DNA from: JAGLQA01 sp023135565
Lineage (GTDB): Bacteria; Acidobacteriota; Aminicenantia; UBA2199
Reading direction: 5' to 3'
DNA: 42,082 bases
NCBI GenBank assembly: GCA_030639305.1
Contig: DAOWCY010000042.1
Location: forward strand, 1 to 42,082
The position numbers and the translations under genes are program-made. The notes below the pieces were generated by a model that ran no database searches, had not been told where the DNA came from, and was given only the letters and a program-made list of their open reading frames with translations. Of the stretch, positions 30,491 to 38,606 are shown in pieces (the first letter of the stretch is position 1; each line of letters starts with the position of its first letter).

Positions 30491-31415
30491 GAATCTCAAA
30501 GACGGGAAATCTTTAGAGATTAAAGAGAAGATGCAGCGGATTGCCGATTTCAGCACCAATTTGTTGATTTTCGGTGAAACCGGTGTAGGTAAAGATTTCT
30601 GGGTAGATTATCTTTTTGAGGTGAGCAAATATGAGAAGATGGTTAACCTTAATTGCGGCGATGTACCGGAGCATCTTTTAGAGAGCGAGTGGTTCGGTTA
30701 TAAGAAAGGCGCTTTTACCGGTGCCGACCGGGATTATGAAGGCAGGTGGAAGAGGGCGCACCAGGGTATTTTGTTTTTAAACCAGGTGGACTTATTGAGT
30801 TTAAATTTGCAGTCGAAGCTGCTGCGTATCATCGAGAGGAAGAAGTATTTTCCTTTAGGATCGAACCGGGAGATAGATATCGACGTCCGCTTTATTTTTT
30901 CAGCCGACGCCGATATCGAGCACAAAGTTAGGCAGGGTGAGTTCAGGCAGGACCTTTATTACCGTATGTCGTCTTACAGTGTGTTTATCCCGGCTTTAAG
31001 GGATAGGAAAAAGGATATCCTGCCGTTAATTAATTTTTTTGCCGGGGGCAAGCAGTTGGCTGTCGATTTAAGCAAAAAGGCTGTCAGGATGCTTTTAGAT
31101 TATCCCTGGCGCGGCAATATTCGGGAGGTTGAGAATTTTGTTACCAATATTTCGATAGTGAAGCAGGAGCTGCGGGATGAGGACGTTTATGGGCTGCTGA
31201 AGACTGCCGGGGATTTTTTGGAAGCGGTAAAGACCACGGAGATGTCTTTAGCCGGGTTGGAGTGGGCGTACATCGAGTACTTGCTGCGGAAGTACAAAAA
31301 GAAGAGTGTAGTAGCGAAGATCCTGGATATTTCGCGCAAGTCGTTGTATGACAGGATAAAGCGCCACACCCCCCCGGCGGGGAGCCGCGGCTCCGCCGCA
31401 AAAGTCAGCGTGTGA
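30459..31415 (+). CDS. Sigma-54-interaction AAA+ regulator with altered Walker B
   Basis: 318 residues with no N-terminal sensor domain. Walker A is GETGVGKD (39-46), the sigma-54 contact loop GAFTGA is exact (84-89) and the arginine-finger region RQDLYYRMSSYSVFIPALRDRKKDI is present. The Walker B is LFLNQV (105-110), where homologues have LFLDEI: both acids are replaced by amides, so ATP hydrolysis is probably lost. A C-terminal Fis-type helix-turn-helix (VVAKILDISRKSLYDRIKR) follows. The last 14 residues or so and the TGA stop come from a dispersed repeat (31371-31494). The start overlaps rsfS by 32 bases. It may bind sigma-54 promoters without driving them. Confidence 0.78.
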   Translation: MPKDTIFSLIKNLKDGKSLEIKEKMQRIADFSTNLLIFGETGVGKDFWVDYLFEVSKYEKMVNLNCGDVPEHLLESEWFGYKKGAFTGADRDYEGRWKRAHQGILFLNQVDLLSLNLQSKLLRIIERKKYFPLGSNREIDIDVRFIFSADADIEHKVRQGEFRQDLYYRMSSYSVFIPALRDRKKDILPLINFFAGGKQLAVDLSKKAVRMLLDYPWRGNIREVENFVTNISIVKQELRDEDVYGLLKTAGDFLEAVKTTEMSLAGLEWAYIEYLLRKYKKKSVVAKILDISRKSLYDRIKRHTPPAGSRGSAAKVSV

Positions 31416-31494
31416 GCGCTTTTGATTCTAAGCTATAAAAAGTTTTGATCAAACTTTTACAAAAGTTTGGCTCCCGGCAGGGCCGCCGGAGGCA
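31371..31494 (+). repeat. Dispersed hairpin repeat, type I copy, overlapping a gene end
   Basis: Long-arm type I copy: GCCGCGGCTCCGCCGC, CAGCGTGTGAGCGCTTTTGA, the CAAACTTTTACAAAAGTTTG palindrome and GGGCCGCCGGAGGCA. Its left part encodes the end of the AAA+ gene; its right end is nine bases before rlmH. Confidence 0.82.
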
Positions 31495-31503
31495 TTATAA
31501 AAA

Positions 31504-31968
31504 ATGAATAAAATCGGATTAATTTGTGTCGGTGAATTGAAGTTCAAGGAGTTGAAGGAGCTTGAGAAAAAATACCTACAAAAAATCGGCCGTTTTATGA
31601 AGCTGCAGCCGGTGATATTAAAAGACCTTAATATCCGTGACGAAGCAGCCAAAAAGAAAAAAGAAGGGCAAATGATGTTGGAACAATTAGACAAAGGGGA
31701 TTTTGTCATCGCATTGGATGAGAAAGGCAAGAAGCTTGATTCTATTGCGTTTTCGCGGTTTTTATCGGACAAATTATCTTATTTTCCCGGCAGGATTATT
31801 TTTTTGATTGGGGGTTTTGCCGGGTTAGCCGGGTTATTGGACAGTCGTATAAATCTCAAATTATCTTTTTCAGAGATGACCTTTGCGCATGATATATTCA
31901 GGGTGCTTTTTCTCGAGCAGTTGTACCGCGCTTTCACTATCATGAAAGGCATCAAATACCACAGGTAG
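31504..31968 (+). CDS. rlmH: 23S rRNA (pseudouridine1915-N3)-methyltransferase
   Basis: 154 residues, normal length. The SPOUT knot motifs are clear: FVIALDEKGKKLDSIAFSRF, then RIIFLIGGFAGLAGLLDSRI, and LSFSEMTFAHDIFRVLFLEQLYRAFTIMKGIKYHR at the C-terminus. It methylates the H69 pseudouridine of assembled ribosomes. It belongs with rsfS functionally but is separated from it by the AAA+ gene and a repeat. Confidence 0.95.
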   Translation: MNKIGLICVGELKFKELKELEKKYLQKIGRFMKLQPVILKDLNIRDEAAKKKKEGQMMLEQLDKGDFVIALDEKGKKLDSIAFSRFLSDKLSYFPGRIIFLIGGFAGLAGLLDSRINLKLSFSEMTFAHDIFRVLFLEQLYRAFTIMKGIKYHR

Positions 31969-32054
31969 GGGGAAAATCACAAATCCCCGGTGCCCCTGCC
32001 GGGAAGAAATAGTCTACCGAAAAGTTAGATAAATTTTAGAAATTTCAATTTTTA

Positions 32055-32084
32055 TGTGACGAAAGATAAAATTTGTTATATAAT
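32055..32084 (+). promoter_or_regulatory. Promoter of a PIN toxin-antitoxin pair
   Basis: TATAAT at 32079-32084 with a weak -35 (TGTGAC, 32055-32060, 18-base spacer). The start would be near 32091, 13 bases before the ATG at 32104. Confidence 0.5.
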
Positions 32085-32103
32085 AGCAGCGGAGGTTGCA
32101 AAA

Positions 32104-32328
32104 ATGAGACAACCGGTAAACAGGTTAACGAATCTTCAGTTAGAGCTAATTAAACTTTTCAATTACAATCTAAATGAAAAACAGCTCCTGGAAGTAAAAG
32201 ATTTGCTGGCTAAATATTTTGCGGGAAGAGCTACCCGGGAGATGGATAAAATCTGGGAGGAGAAAGGTTTAACGAATGAAGCGATGAATACCTGGTTAAA
32301 TGAACACCGGCGTACACCATCCGGATAA
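32104..32328 (+). CDS. Putative antitoxin of a PIN toxin pair
   Basis: 74 residues from the ATG at 32104, which has GGAGG eight bases upstream and a promoter ending at 32084; a longer frame from 32056 would begin upstream of transcription. RLTNLQLELIKLFNYNLNEK, then LLEVKDLLAKYFAGRATREM and a WEEKGLTNE tail match small helical proteins found beside PIN-family (COG1569) toxins. No DNA-binding motif stands out. The toxin gene starts six bases after its stop, indicating tight coupling. Confidence 0.7.
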   Translation: MRQPVNRLTNLQLELIKLFNYNLNEKQLLEVKDLLAKYFAGRATREMDKIWEEKGLTNEAMNTWLNEHRRTPSG

Positions 32329-32334
32329 ATATTT

Positions 32335-32754
32335 ATGAGAATCGTTTTAGATACGAATGTAGTACTCGTTTCGATCCCAAAATTATCAAAATATAGACCC
32401 ATTTTCGAAGGACTGCTCCTGAAAAAGTACACCTTAATTATAAGTAATGAAATGCTGGCAGAATATGAAGAAATTATTGCGCGGAAAACCAACGCTATTG
32501 TCGCCGAGAACATAATTAAAATGCTGATTACTTTAACCAATGTAGAAAAAACAGAAATTTATTACAGGTGGAATTTAATCGAGCCTGACATGGATGATAA
32601 TAAGTTTGTAGATTGTGCGATTGCCGGGAATGCAGATTATTTAGTATCCGATGACCAGCATTTCAATGTACTGAAATCAATCGATTTCCCGGAAGTCCCA
32701 TTACTAAGGGCAGAGGAATTTCTTGAAATATTAAAAAATGAAAGGGAAAATTAG
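32335..32754 (+). CDS. PIN-domain toxin (COG1569 type)
   Basis: 139 residues. PIN acids: MRIVLDTNVV (D6), EMLAEYEEI (E43 region), DMDDNKFVDCA (D88, D93) and YLVSDDQHF (D106/D107), a complete metal site. It is probably a tRNA- or mRNA-cleaving ribonuclease held inactive by the upstream partner. The pair is intact. A GCCTGTCCCTTTTTT stretch similar to the hairpin at 196-245 follows its stop. Confidence 0.83.
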   Translation: MRIVLDTNVVLVSIPKLSKYRPIFEGLLLKKYTLIISNEMLAEYEEIIARKTNAIVAENIIKMLITLTNVEKTEIYYRWNLIEPDMDDNKFVDCAIAGNADYLVSDDQHFNVLKSIDFPEVPLLRAEEFLEILKNEREN

Positions 32755-32837
32755 CCTGTCCCTTTTTTCTCTCAAAAGTTTTTTTTGCTTACCACGAACG
32801 CACACAGTCAGAGATAGGACGAGAAAATCAGGATGTG

Positions 32838-32866
32838 TTGATTATTTGGCGGATTTAGACTATTAT
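32838..32866 (+). promoter_or_regulatory. Promoter of the second PIN module, near-leaderless
   Basis: TTGATT (32838-32843), a 17-base spacer and TATTAT (32861-32866). The start would be at about 32872, only a few bases before the ATG at 32876, so the mRNA would be almost leaderless. Confidence 0.5.
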
Positions 32867-32875
32867 ATAGATATA

Positions 32876-33358
32876 ATGAAAACAAAATTATACTTAGATA
32901 CGTCGATACCGAGCGCTTATTATGACTATTCGAAACCATTGAGGCAGCTAATAACGCAGAAATGGTTTGAAAATGAAACCCACCTCTTCGATGTCTATAT
33001 TTCAGTTTTAACGATTGAAGAAATCGATCGCTTAGGCAATATAACCAGGAGGGAGAATATTAAAAATTTGATACTAAAATATAATGTTGAAATTTTACAA
33101 ATTTCCGATGAGATTAAAAATTTAGCAGAGAAATATATAACGAAAGGCGCTATCCCGAAATCAGAACCGGAAGACGCTTTACATATAGCAATTGCCACAG
33201 TAAACAAAATAGAAGGACTTGCGTCCTGGAATTTTAAACACATCGTAAGTATCAACCCGATTCGGAAAATTCATGAAATAAATGGAGAGAAAGGCTATCC
33301 TTTGCTTGAGATAGGTTCATTAGAGTTATATGGAGGGTCAAAATATGGAAATTTATAA
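32876..33358 (+). CDS. PIN-domain toxin, second module
   Basis: 160 residues. The PIN fold is visible in KLYLDTSIPSAYYDYS (D8), LTIEEIDRLG (Glu), PEDALHIAIATVNKI and LASWNFKHI. The frame is open back to 32738, but the preferred start is the ATG at 32876: the upstream part has no homology-like pattern and the promoter ends at 32866. No ribosome site precedes it, consistent with leaderless translation. The antitoxin-like gene follows, overlapping by 14 bases, so the order is toxin first. Confidence 0.78.
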   Translation: MKTKLYLDTSIPSAYYDYSKPLRQLITQKWFENETHLFDVYISVLTIEEIDRLGNITRRENIKNLILKYNVEILQISDEIKNLAEKYITKGAIPKSEPEDALHIAIATVNKIEGLASWNFKHIVSINPIRKIHEINGEKGYPLLEIGSLELYGGSKYGNL

Positions 33359-33533
33359 AAACGACTATACTAAAGAGGAAGATGAGATTTTATGGGAGAT
33401 TCATGAGATAAGAAGAATGCTTAATGAGGATTTGAAAAAAAAAACCGTAGAGCAGATTAATAAAGAAGCTTTAGAAAAATATTCCGAATGGAAGAAACAA
33501 GCTGAAAGGATACCGGGATACGGTAAACGATAG
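33345..33533 (+). CDS. Putative antitoxin of the second PIN module
   Basis: 62 residues from the ATG at 33345 with GGAGGG upstream. EIYKNDYTKEEDEILWEIHE and the RRMLNEDLKKKTVEQINKE helix are typical of small antitoxins that follow this type of PIN gene. It is mostly helical and highly charged, with a C-terminal basic YGKR end. It overlaps the toxin gene's end by 14 bases. No separate DNA-binding domain is seen. Confidence 0.7.
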   Translation: MEIYKNDYTKEEDEILWEIHEIRRMLNEDLKKKTVEQINKEALEKYSEWKKQAERIPGYGKR

Positions 33534-33556
33534 TCCCCGTGCTTTTGTTTTCTCCC

Positions 33557-33636
33557 CCGAAACCTGCCGGAACTCTCCGAAAACCGCCGCGGCTTTCCGA
33601 AAACTTGCGCGGCTGTGCAGAAAATTTGCCCGGCAA
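33557..33636 (+). repeat. Four degenerate 20-bp tandem units
   Basis: Units begin at 33557, 33577, 33597 and 33617. Each starts CCGAAAA-like (last unit GCAGAAAA), then G/T-rich, then GC(C/G)(C/G)GGC. They sit in the gap between the PIN module and yfiR, with no coding potential. The period differs by one base from the arrays at 38192-39008. Confidence 0.7.
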
Positions 33637-33696
33637 TTTTTTAGCCATCTATTGAAATAATAAGAATTTTCCTTTAAAATAGGGCATGGTTGGAAA

Positions 33697-34245
33697 ATGA
33701 AAAGAGAAATATTAAGCGCTGTAATCCTGATACTCTGCTTAAGCTGCTTACTTTTTCCCGTAAAAGATGAATATTACAGGAAAGCGGCTCTTTTTAGAGT
33801 CATCAGCCACTACTGTCTATGGCCGGAAGAGGCGGGGATGAGTGACAACTCCAGCCCTTTCGTCATCGGCGTAATGGGCAGGAACCCTTTCAAAAATATC
33901 CTGGAGGAATTTTATTCCCGGCATAAAATTAAAAATAAAAAAGTAGAGATTAGGGATGTTTCATACCTAACGGGAATCCCGGGCTGCCATATCCTGTTCC
34001 TCTCAAAATCCATTAAGAAAGACCTGCTGGCAAGAGTCCTGGCGGTTACCCACAGCAGGCCGGTCCTCACCATCGGCGAAACGCCGGGCTTTGCCGAAAA
34101 AGGAGTGCTGCTTAATTTTTATATTTCAGATAACCGTATCCTTTTGGAAGTCAATGGAACGGCGCTGCGAAAATCCTCCCTGCAAATGGACCCCCTGCTC
34201 TTGAGACTGGCCAGGATCATAATGCCCATGGAGGAAAGAGAATGA
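33697..34245 (+). CDS. YfiR family periplasmic protein (DUF4154)
   Basis: 182 residues with a signal peptide (about 1-21, ILSAVILILCLSCLLFPVKD). The YfiR domain follows: KAALFRVISHYCLWPEEA, FVIGVMGRNPF, CHILFLSKSIKKDLL and GVLLNFYISDNRILLEVN. YfiR-type proteins sit in the periplasm and modulate a membrane sensor partner. Here it overlaps the hybrid kinase gene by four bases (ATGA), so the kinase is the likely partner. Confidence 0.87.
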   Translation: MKREILSAVILILCLSCLLFPVKDEYYRKAALFRVISHYCLWPEEAGMSDNSSPFVIGVMGRNPFKNILEEFYSRHKIKNKKVEIRDVSYLTGIPGCHILFLSKSIKKDLLARVLAVTHSRPVLTIGETPGFAEKGVLLNFYISDNRILLEVNGTALRKSSLQMDPLLLRLARIIMPMEERE

Positions 34246-36914
34246 AAATCATGCCTACCTTTTCAATAAAAAATAAATTAATCGCCATCATTCTTTCGGT
34301 AACGCTCCTGGCGATTGTTACCGGTTTCGGCATTATTATTAACATATACCATCAAACCTTCAAAGAAGAGATGGTGCACGGAATGCTCTCGGAATTAAAA
34401 CACATTAATGAGATATGCGCCGTACACCTGCAATTAGACATGCCGGAGAGAGCAGAGGAGGACCTTAAAAAGCTGCAAACTCACCCTTCGATAAGGCAGA
34501 TTGTTGTATATACCAAAGAAGGGGAAATTTTTGCCCTATTTAATAAAGATATTGAGAATAAAAAGAAAGAATCCGGGAGTGCGAATCCTTCCTGTCCGTT
34601 TCAAGAAACTCCCGCTTCACTGGATCCCGAGAGTTTGTTTAAAGGCAAATTTTTATACGTTTACTATCCCGTTATTTTTCAAAAGCAAAAATTGGGAACC
34701 ATCTGCCTTAAAGCTTCGACGACTTTCCTGGAAGATAAAATCCGCAGCCATCTGTTGATCATGGTATTTGTGGCGGTAGGGTTGATCTTCCTGTGCTTTT
34801 TCCTGGCCTATGGCCTGCAATCTATCATATCCTCACCCATACTACACCTGGCTAATATATCCAGGCGGATTTCGGAAAAAGGCGATTATACCTATCGCGT
34901 CAGGAAAAAAAGGAAAGACGAAATCGGCATACTGTACGACGAATTCAATAACATGCTGGCACAAATCCAGTCAGGTAAAATAGAGAGAGAAAAAGCCGAA
35001 AAAAAATACCGGGAAATATTTGTTAATGCAGTATACGGGATTTTCCAGTCCTCGCCGGATGGCCGCCTGCTGACGGCAAACCCGGCTTTTGCCGGCATGT
35101 TGGGGTATGTGTCGCCCCGGGAAGCAGTGGGACATCTCACCGATGTAGAAAAGCAGTTGTATGTAGAACCGGGAAAACGGGACGAATTCCGGCAGTTGAT
35201 CGAGGAGAAGGGAATCGTTAGAAATTTCGAAGTTAAAGCCTTTCGTAAAGACAAAAGTATTATACATATTTCCGAAACAGCCTATCCTGTTTACGACGAA
35301 AATTTTAACTTGCTTTACTATGAAGGTTTTTTTGAAGACATCTCCGAAAAACGGCGCGTCGAAGAACTAAGAATCGGCAAAGAAGCAGCCGAAAAAGCCA
35401 ACCGTGCTAAGAGTGAATTCCTGGCCAATATGAGCCATGAAATCCGCACCCCCATGAACGCCATCTTAGGGTTTTCCGAATTACTCGAAAAAATAATAAC
35501 CGGGGAAAAGCAGGAAAAATTCCTAAAAATCATCAAAAGCAGCAGCACAACACTGCTCCGTTTGATTAACGATATCCTCGATCTCTCTAAAATAGAGGCA
35601 GGCAAGCTGGAAATAAAATACCAGCCGGTGGAGTTATCCGCTGTATTTACGGAAATCAAAAATATGTTTTCCAAAAAGGTGGAGGAAAAAGGATTAGACT
35701 TTCAAGTGGAAATCGCCCCCTCCCTGCCCGCTGAATTGATGTTGGATGCCGTGCGGCTGCGGGAAATACTGATGAACCTAATAGGCAATGCCGTCAAGTT
35801 CACGGAGAAAGGGTATATCAAGCTGTCGGCGCATAAATCGCACACCGGGAAAGACAACCACCGGGTCGATTTGCTGTTGGCGGTGGAAGATTCTGGGAAC
35901 GGCATCCCGGCGGATCAGGAAGAACTTATTTTCGATGTCTTTTGGCGGCAGGAAAGCCCGGATATTGCCGGGCCCGCCGGTACAGGCCTCGGTTTAGCCA
36001 TTACCAAACGCCTGGTGGAAATGATGGGAGGCGAAATTTCCGTAGAGAGTGAAGTGGGCAAAGGCAGCATCTTTTGGGTGTTATTTAGAGATGCCGCGGT
36101 TCCTACCCCGGGAGAACGGCCCGAACCCGGGGAAGATGTTTTCTTCGATGAAGACGCGTTACGCTTCGAGAACCCGCTGGTTTTGATAGTTGACGACGTC
36201 GAGAACAACCGGGCATTGGTGCGGGAATATTTGTTATCCGCCGGCGCGGAAATTATAGAGGCGGTTAACGGCCGGGAGGCGATTCGTTATGCCGCCCAGT
36301 ACAAACCCGCTGTTATTCTCATGGACATACGTATGCCGGTAATGGACGGATACGAAGCCACCCGCATCCTCAAAGAGGACAAAAAACTAAAAAAAATCCC
36401 GGTTATTGCCATCACCACATCAGCCATGAAAGGAGCCGAGCATAAAGCCGAAGAGGCGGGTTTTGACGGTTTTTTAAAAAAACCTATCGGTAAAAAGAAA
36501 TTAATTACTGAAATGATGCGCTTCCTGCCTTATAAGATGTTGGATAAAAAAAAGGCGAAAAAACCACAGCCGGAGCATAAGCCGGACATTTTCCCGGTTC
36601 TCGATTCTCTCGATGGAGAAGCCAAAGATAGGCTGCCGCAATTGCTCGATCTTATGGAAAACCCCTTAACCGATGAATTTAATATTATAAACGACACCTT
36701 TATCGTAGATGAGATCGAAGATTTTTCAAAAAAAATCAGCGGCCTGGGAGTTGAATACCGGGCCGACATGTTAACCCGCTGGGCGGACGAACTGTTAAAA
36801 AAGGCCCAGGAATTAAACCCGGCAAAAATCCGTAAAGTCCTGACCGGGTACCCGGGATTAATCGAAAAGATAAAACATTTCCTGGAAAATTCCCGGGATA
36901 AAGACAATGTTTGA
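34242..36914 (+). CDS. Hybrid sensor histidine kinase (HAMP-PAS-HisKA-HATPase-REC)
   Basis: 890 residues. Membrane helices at about 14-36 and 171-193 flank a periplasmic sensor. Then HAMP (about 195-245), PAS (about 255-370), HisKA with MSHEIRTPMNAILGF (H399), HATPase with GNAVKFTEKG (about 516-525) and GTGLGLAITKRLV, and a receiver with D651/D652 and phosphate acceptor D695 (VILMDIRMP). The last 130 residues have no recognised domain. Coupled upstream to yfiR and downstream to the SpoIIE-type gene (start 11 bases later), it heads a signalling relay to that phosphatase (inference). Confidence 0.92.
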   Translation: MKIMPTFSIKNKLIAIILSVTLLAIVTGFGIIINIYHQTFKEEMVHGMLSELKHINEICAVHLQLDMPERAEEDLKKLQTHPSIRQIVVYTKEGEIFALFNKDIENKKKESGSANPSCPFQETPASLDPESLFKGKFLYVYYPVIFQKQKLGTICLKASTTFLEDKIRSHLLIMVFVAVGLIFLCFFLAYGLQSIISSPILHLANISRRISEKGDYTYRVRKKRKDEIGILYDEFNNMLAQIQSGKIEREKAEKKYREIFVNAVYGIFQSSPDGRLLTANPAFAGMLGYVSPREAVGHLTDVEKQLYVEPGKRDEFRQLIEEKGIVRNFEVKAFRKDKSIIHISETAYPVYDENFNLLYYEGFFEDISEKRRVEELRIGKEAAEKANRAKSEFLANMSHEIRTPMNAILGFSELLEKIITGEKQEKFLKIIKSSSTTLLRLINDILDLSKIEAGKLEIKYQPVELSAVFTEIKNMFSKKVEEKGLDFQVEIAPSLPAELMLDAVRLREILMNLIGNAVKFTEKGYIKLSAHKSHTGKDNHRVDLLLAVEDSGNGIPADQEELIFDVFWRQESPDIAGPAGTGLGLAITKRLVEMMGGEISVESEVGKGSIFWVLFRDAAVPTPGERPEPGEDVFFDEDALRFENPLVLIVDDVENNRALVREYLLSAGAEIIEAVNGREAIRYAAQYKPAVILMDIRMPVMDGYEATRILKEDKKLKKIPVIAITTSAMKGAEHKAEEAGFDGFLKKPIGKKKLITEMMRFLPYKMLDKKKAKKPQPEHKPDIFPVLDSLDGEAKDRLPQLLDLMENPLTDEFNIINDTFIVDEIEDFSKKISGLGVEYRADMLTRWADELLKKAQELNPAKIRKVLTGYPGLIEKIKHFLENSRDKDNV

Positions 36915-36925
36915 AGGAGAATAAG

Positions 36926-38164
36926 ATGGACAATACCAAGCGTGAAGGGCAAGCGAAAGATTTAATTTTAGTGGTAGACGATGTGCCGGAGAACCTACAA
37001 ATACTGGGTAATCTTTTAAAAGAGAATAACTACCGTATATCTTTTGCCGACAGCGGCGGGCAGGCGCTCAAAATGGTGAGCCGGACTCTCCCCGATCTCA
37101 TATTGTTGGATGTTGTAATGCCCGGCATGGATGGTTTCGAGGTATGCAAAAGCTTGAAAAACTGCCCCGGCAGCGTGGATATTCCTATTATTTTTTTAAC
37201 CGGCAAAGCGGAAAGCGAAGATGTATTACAGGGTTTTGAAATCGGCTGCGTAGACTATGTTACCAAACCTTTTAAGGGCCCCGAATTGCTGCTGCGAGTT
37301 AAGACGCACTTAGAATTAAAGCATGCCAGGGAAGAATTAAGAAAAACCAACAGCGAATTAAAAGAAAAAAATGAACAAATTATGGACAGTATTCGCTATG
37401 CGGAAAAAATCCAGGACGCCATCCTGCCCTTAGACGAAAGAATCGACTCGCTTTTAGGTGAATATTTTATTATATTTAAGCCCAAAGATATCGTATCCGG
37501 TGATTTTTACTGGTGTGGGCAGGTAGAAAAAAAAATACTTATCGCCGCGGTTGATTGTACCGGTCACGGTATTCCCGGTGCTTTTATGGCGATGATAGGC
37601 AATACGCTGCTTAATAAAATTGTGTTGGAGCAAAAAATCCTGCGCCCGGCCCAAATATTGGAGCGCCTGAATATCGAGGTGCGCCGGGTTTTGAAACAGG
37701 AGCAGGAAACCAGCAAAGTCGTCGATGGTATGGATGTGTGTTTATGTTTATTGGAAAAAGAAAAAAACAAGGTGACTTTTGCCGGGTCTATGAGGCCCTT
37801 GTACATAGTAAAAGGCCCGGCAGCAAATGGAACCGGAAAAGACGGAGTAGAAACGAAGGTCGTGGAGATAAAAGGCGATTATTCACCTATCGGCGGGAAA
37901 CAGCGCAAGAGGATATCCCAATTTACCGATAAGGAAGTGGAAGTTTCGTCCGGTGATGTTATCTACCTAACATCCGACGGTTATTTAGACCAGAATAACG
38001 AGGAGAATAAAAAATTCGGGTTAAACAGGTTAAAAAATATTCTTAAAGAGAACGCACATTTAGAACCCGGTAAACAAAAAGCAATTCTCCTCGAGAAATT
38101 AGGGGAACACCAGGGAGAGGAAAAGCAGAGAGATGATATCCTAATAATCGGTATCAGGATTTAG
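36926..38164 (+). CDS. Response regulator with SpoIIE-type PP2C phosphatase
   Basis: 412 residues from the ATG at 36926 (AAGGAG six bases upstream; a TTG at 36911 is less likely). The receiver has D19-D20-type acids (LVVDDVPENL), phosphate acceptor D62 (LILLDVVMPGMDGFEV) and K for switch (DYVTKPFKGPELL). A coiled linker (about 130-170) leads to the PP2C/SpoIIE domain: IVSGDFYWC, AAVDCTGHGIPGAFMAM and VIYLTSDGYLDQ provide the metal acids. Its substrate would be a phosphorylated anti-sigma antagonist-like protein, none of which is in the window. Operon with yfiR and the kinase. Confidence 0.9.
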   Translation: MDNTKREGQAKDLILVVDDVPENLQILGNLLKENNYRISFADSGGQALKMVSRTLPDLILLDVVMPGMDGFEVCKSLKNCPGSVDIPIIFLTGKAESEDVLQGFEIGCVDYVTKPFKGPELLLRVKTHLELKHAREELRKTNSELKEKNEQIMDSIRYAEKIQDAILPLDERIDSLLGEYFIIFKPKDIVSGDFYWCGQVEKKILIAAVDCTGHGIPGAFMAMIGNTLLNKIVLEQKILRPAQILERLNIEVRRVLKQEQETSKVVDGMDVCLCLLEKEKNKVTFAGSMRPLYIVKGPAANGTGKDGVETKVVEIKGDYSPIGGKQRKRISQFTDKEVEVSSGDVIYLTSDGYLDQNNEENKKFGLNRLKNILKENAHLEPGKQKAILLEKLGEHQGEEKQRDDILIIGIRI

Positions 38165-38191
38165 AGAGGCAGGGCATTGAAAAAAGTACAC

Positions 38192-38422
38192 CGGCTTAAC
38201 TTTATGCTCGACCATATAAGATTTTTTATATACCACATAAAGATCGTGATATACGGCATTAACTTCTCGATATACGGCCTAAAGATCATGATATACGGCA
38301 TTAACTTTGTATCATACCGTCTTAACTTTGTATCATACCGCCTAAACTTTGTACAATACCGCCTAAATTTTATGATATACAGTGTGAATTTCGTGATATG
38401 CCATATAAACCTGACCATTTCC
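38192..38422 (+). repeat. 21-bp tandem array 1 (eleven units)
   Basis: Eleven consecutive 21-base units from 38192, consensus near GGCATTAACTTTGTGATATAC, each ending in ATAC. Because 21 is a multiple of three, frames stay open on both strands (plus: about 38177-38470; minus: 38161-38586) and read as heptapeptide repeats such as YGINFVS. Neither frame has a good ribosome site, so non-coding function is preferred. Confidence 0.85.
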
Positions 38423-38435
38423 GAAGAAAACTCAC

Positions 38436-38606
38436 CCCTTACGGTTGTTAGGCCAGCCCTTACGGAATAAAAACCATACCTTACGCTGTAAAAGAGACCC
38501 ATTACCGGTGTAAAGGCGGCCCTTACGCGAAAAAAAACATCTATTACGTAAAAGAAATCACACATTACGCTAAAAAAAACATGCATTACGTCTTATTCGT
38601 GCTCTT
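38436..38606 (+). repeat. 21-bp tandem array 2 (TTACG core)
   Basis: Units with a CCCTTACG or CATTACG core spaced exactly 21 bases apart at 38439, 38460, 38481, 38502 (TTACC), 38523, 38544, 38565 and 38586. The rest of each unit is variable and A-rich. The phase is one base off the ATAC core of array 1. A further TTACG lies at 38626. Confidence 0.82.

Noticed and set aside
38161..38586. Plus- and minus-strand frames of 97 and 141 codons with heptapeptide repeats
   Set aside because: The period of 21 keeps frames open by chance; no ribosome site, and a stop lies two codons upstream of the minus-strand ATG. Kept as a DNA repeat array.
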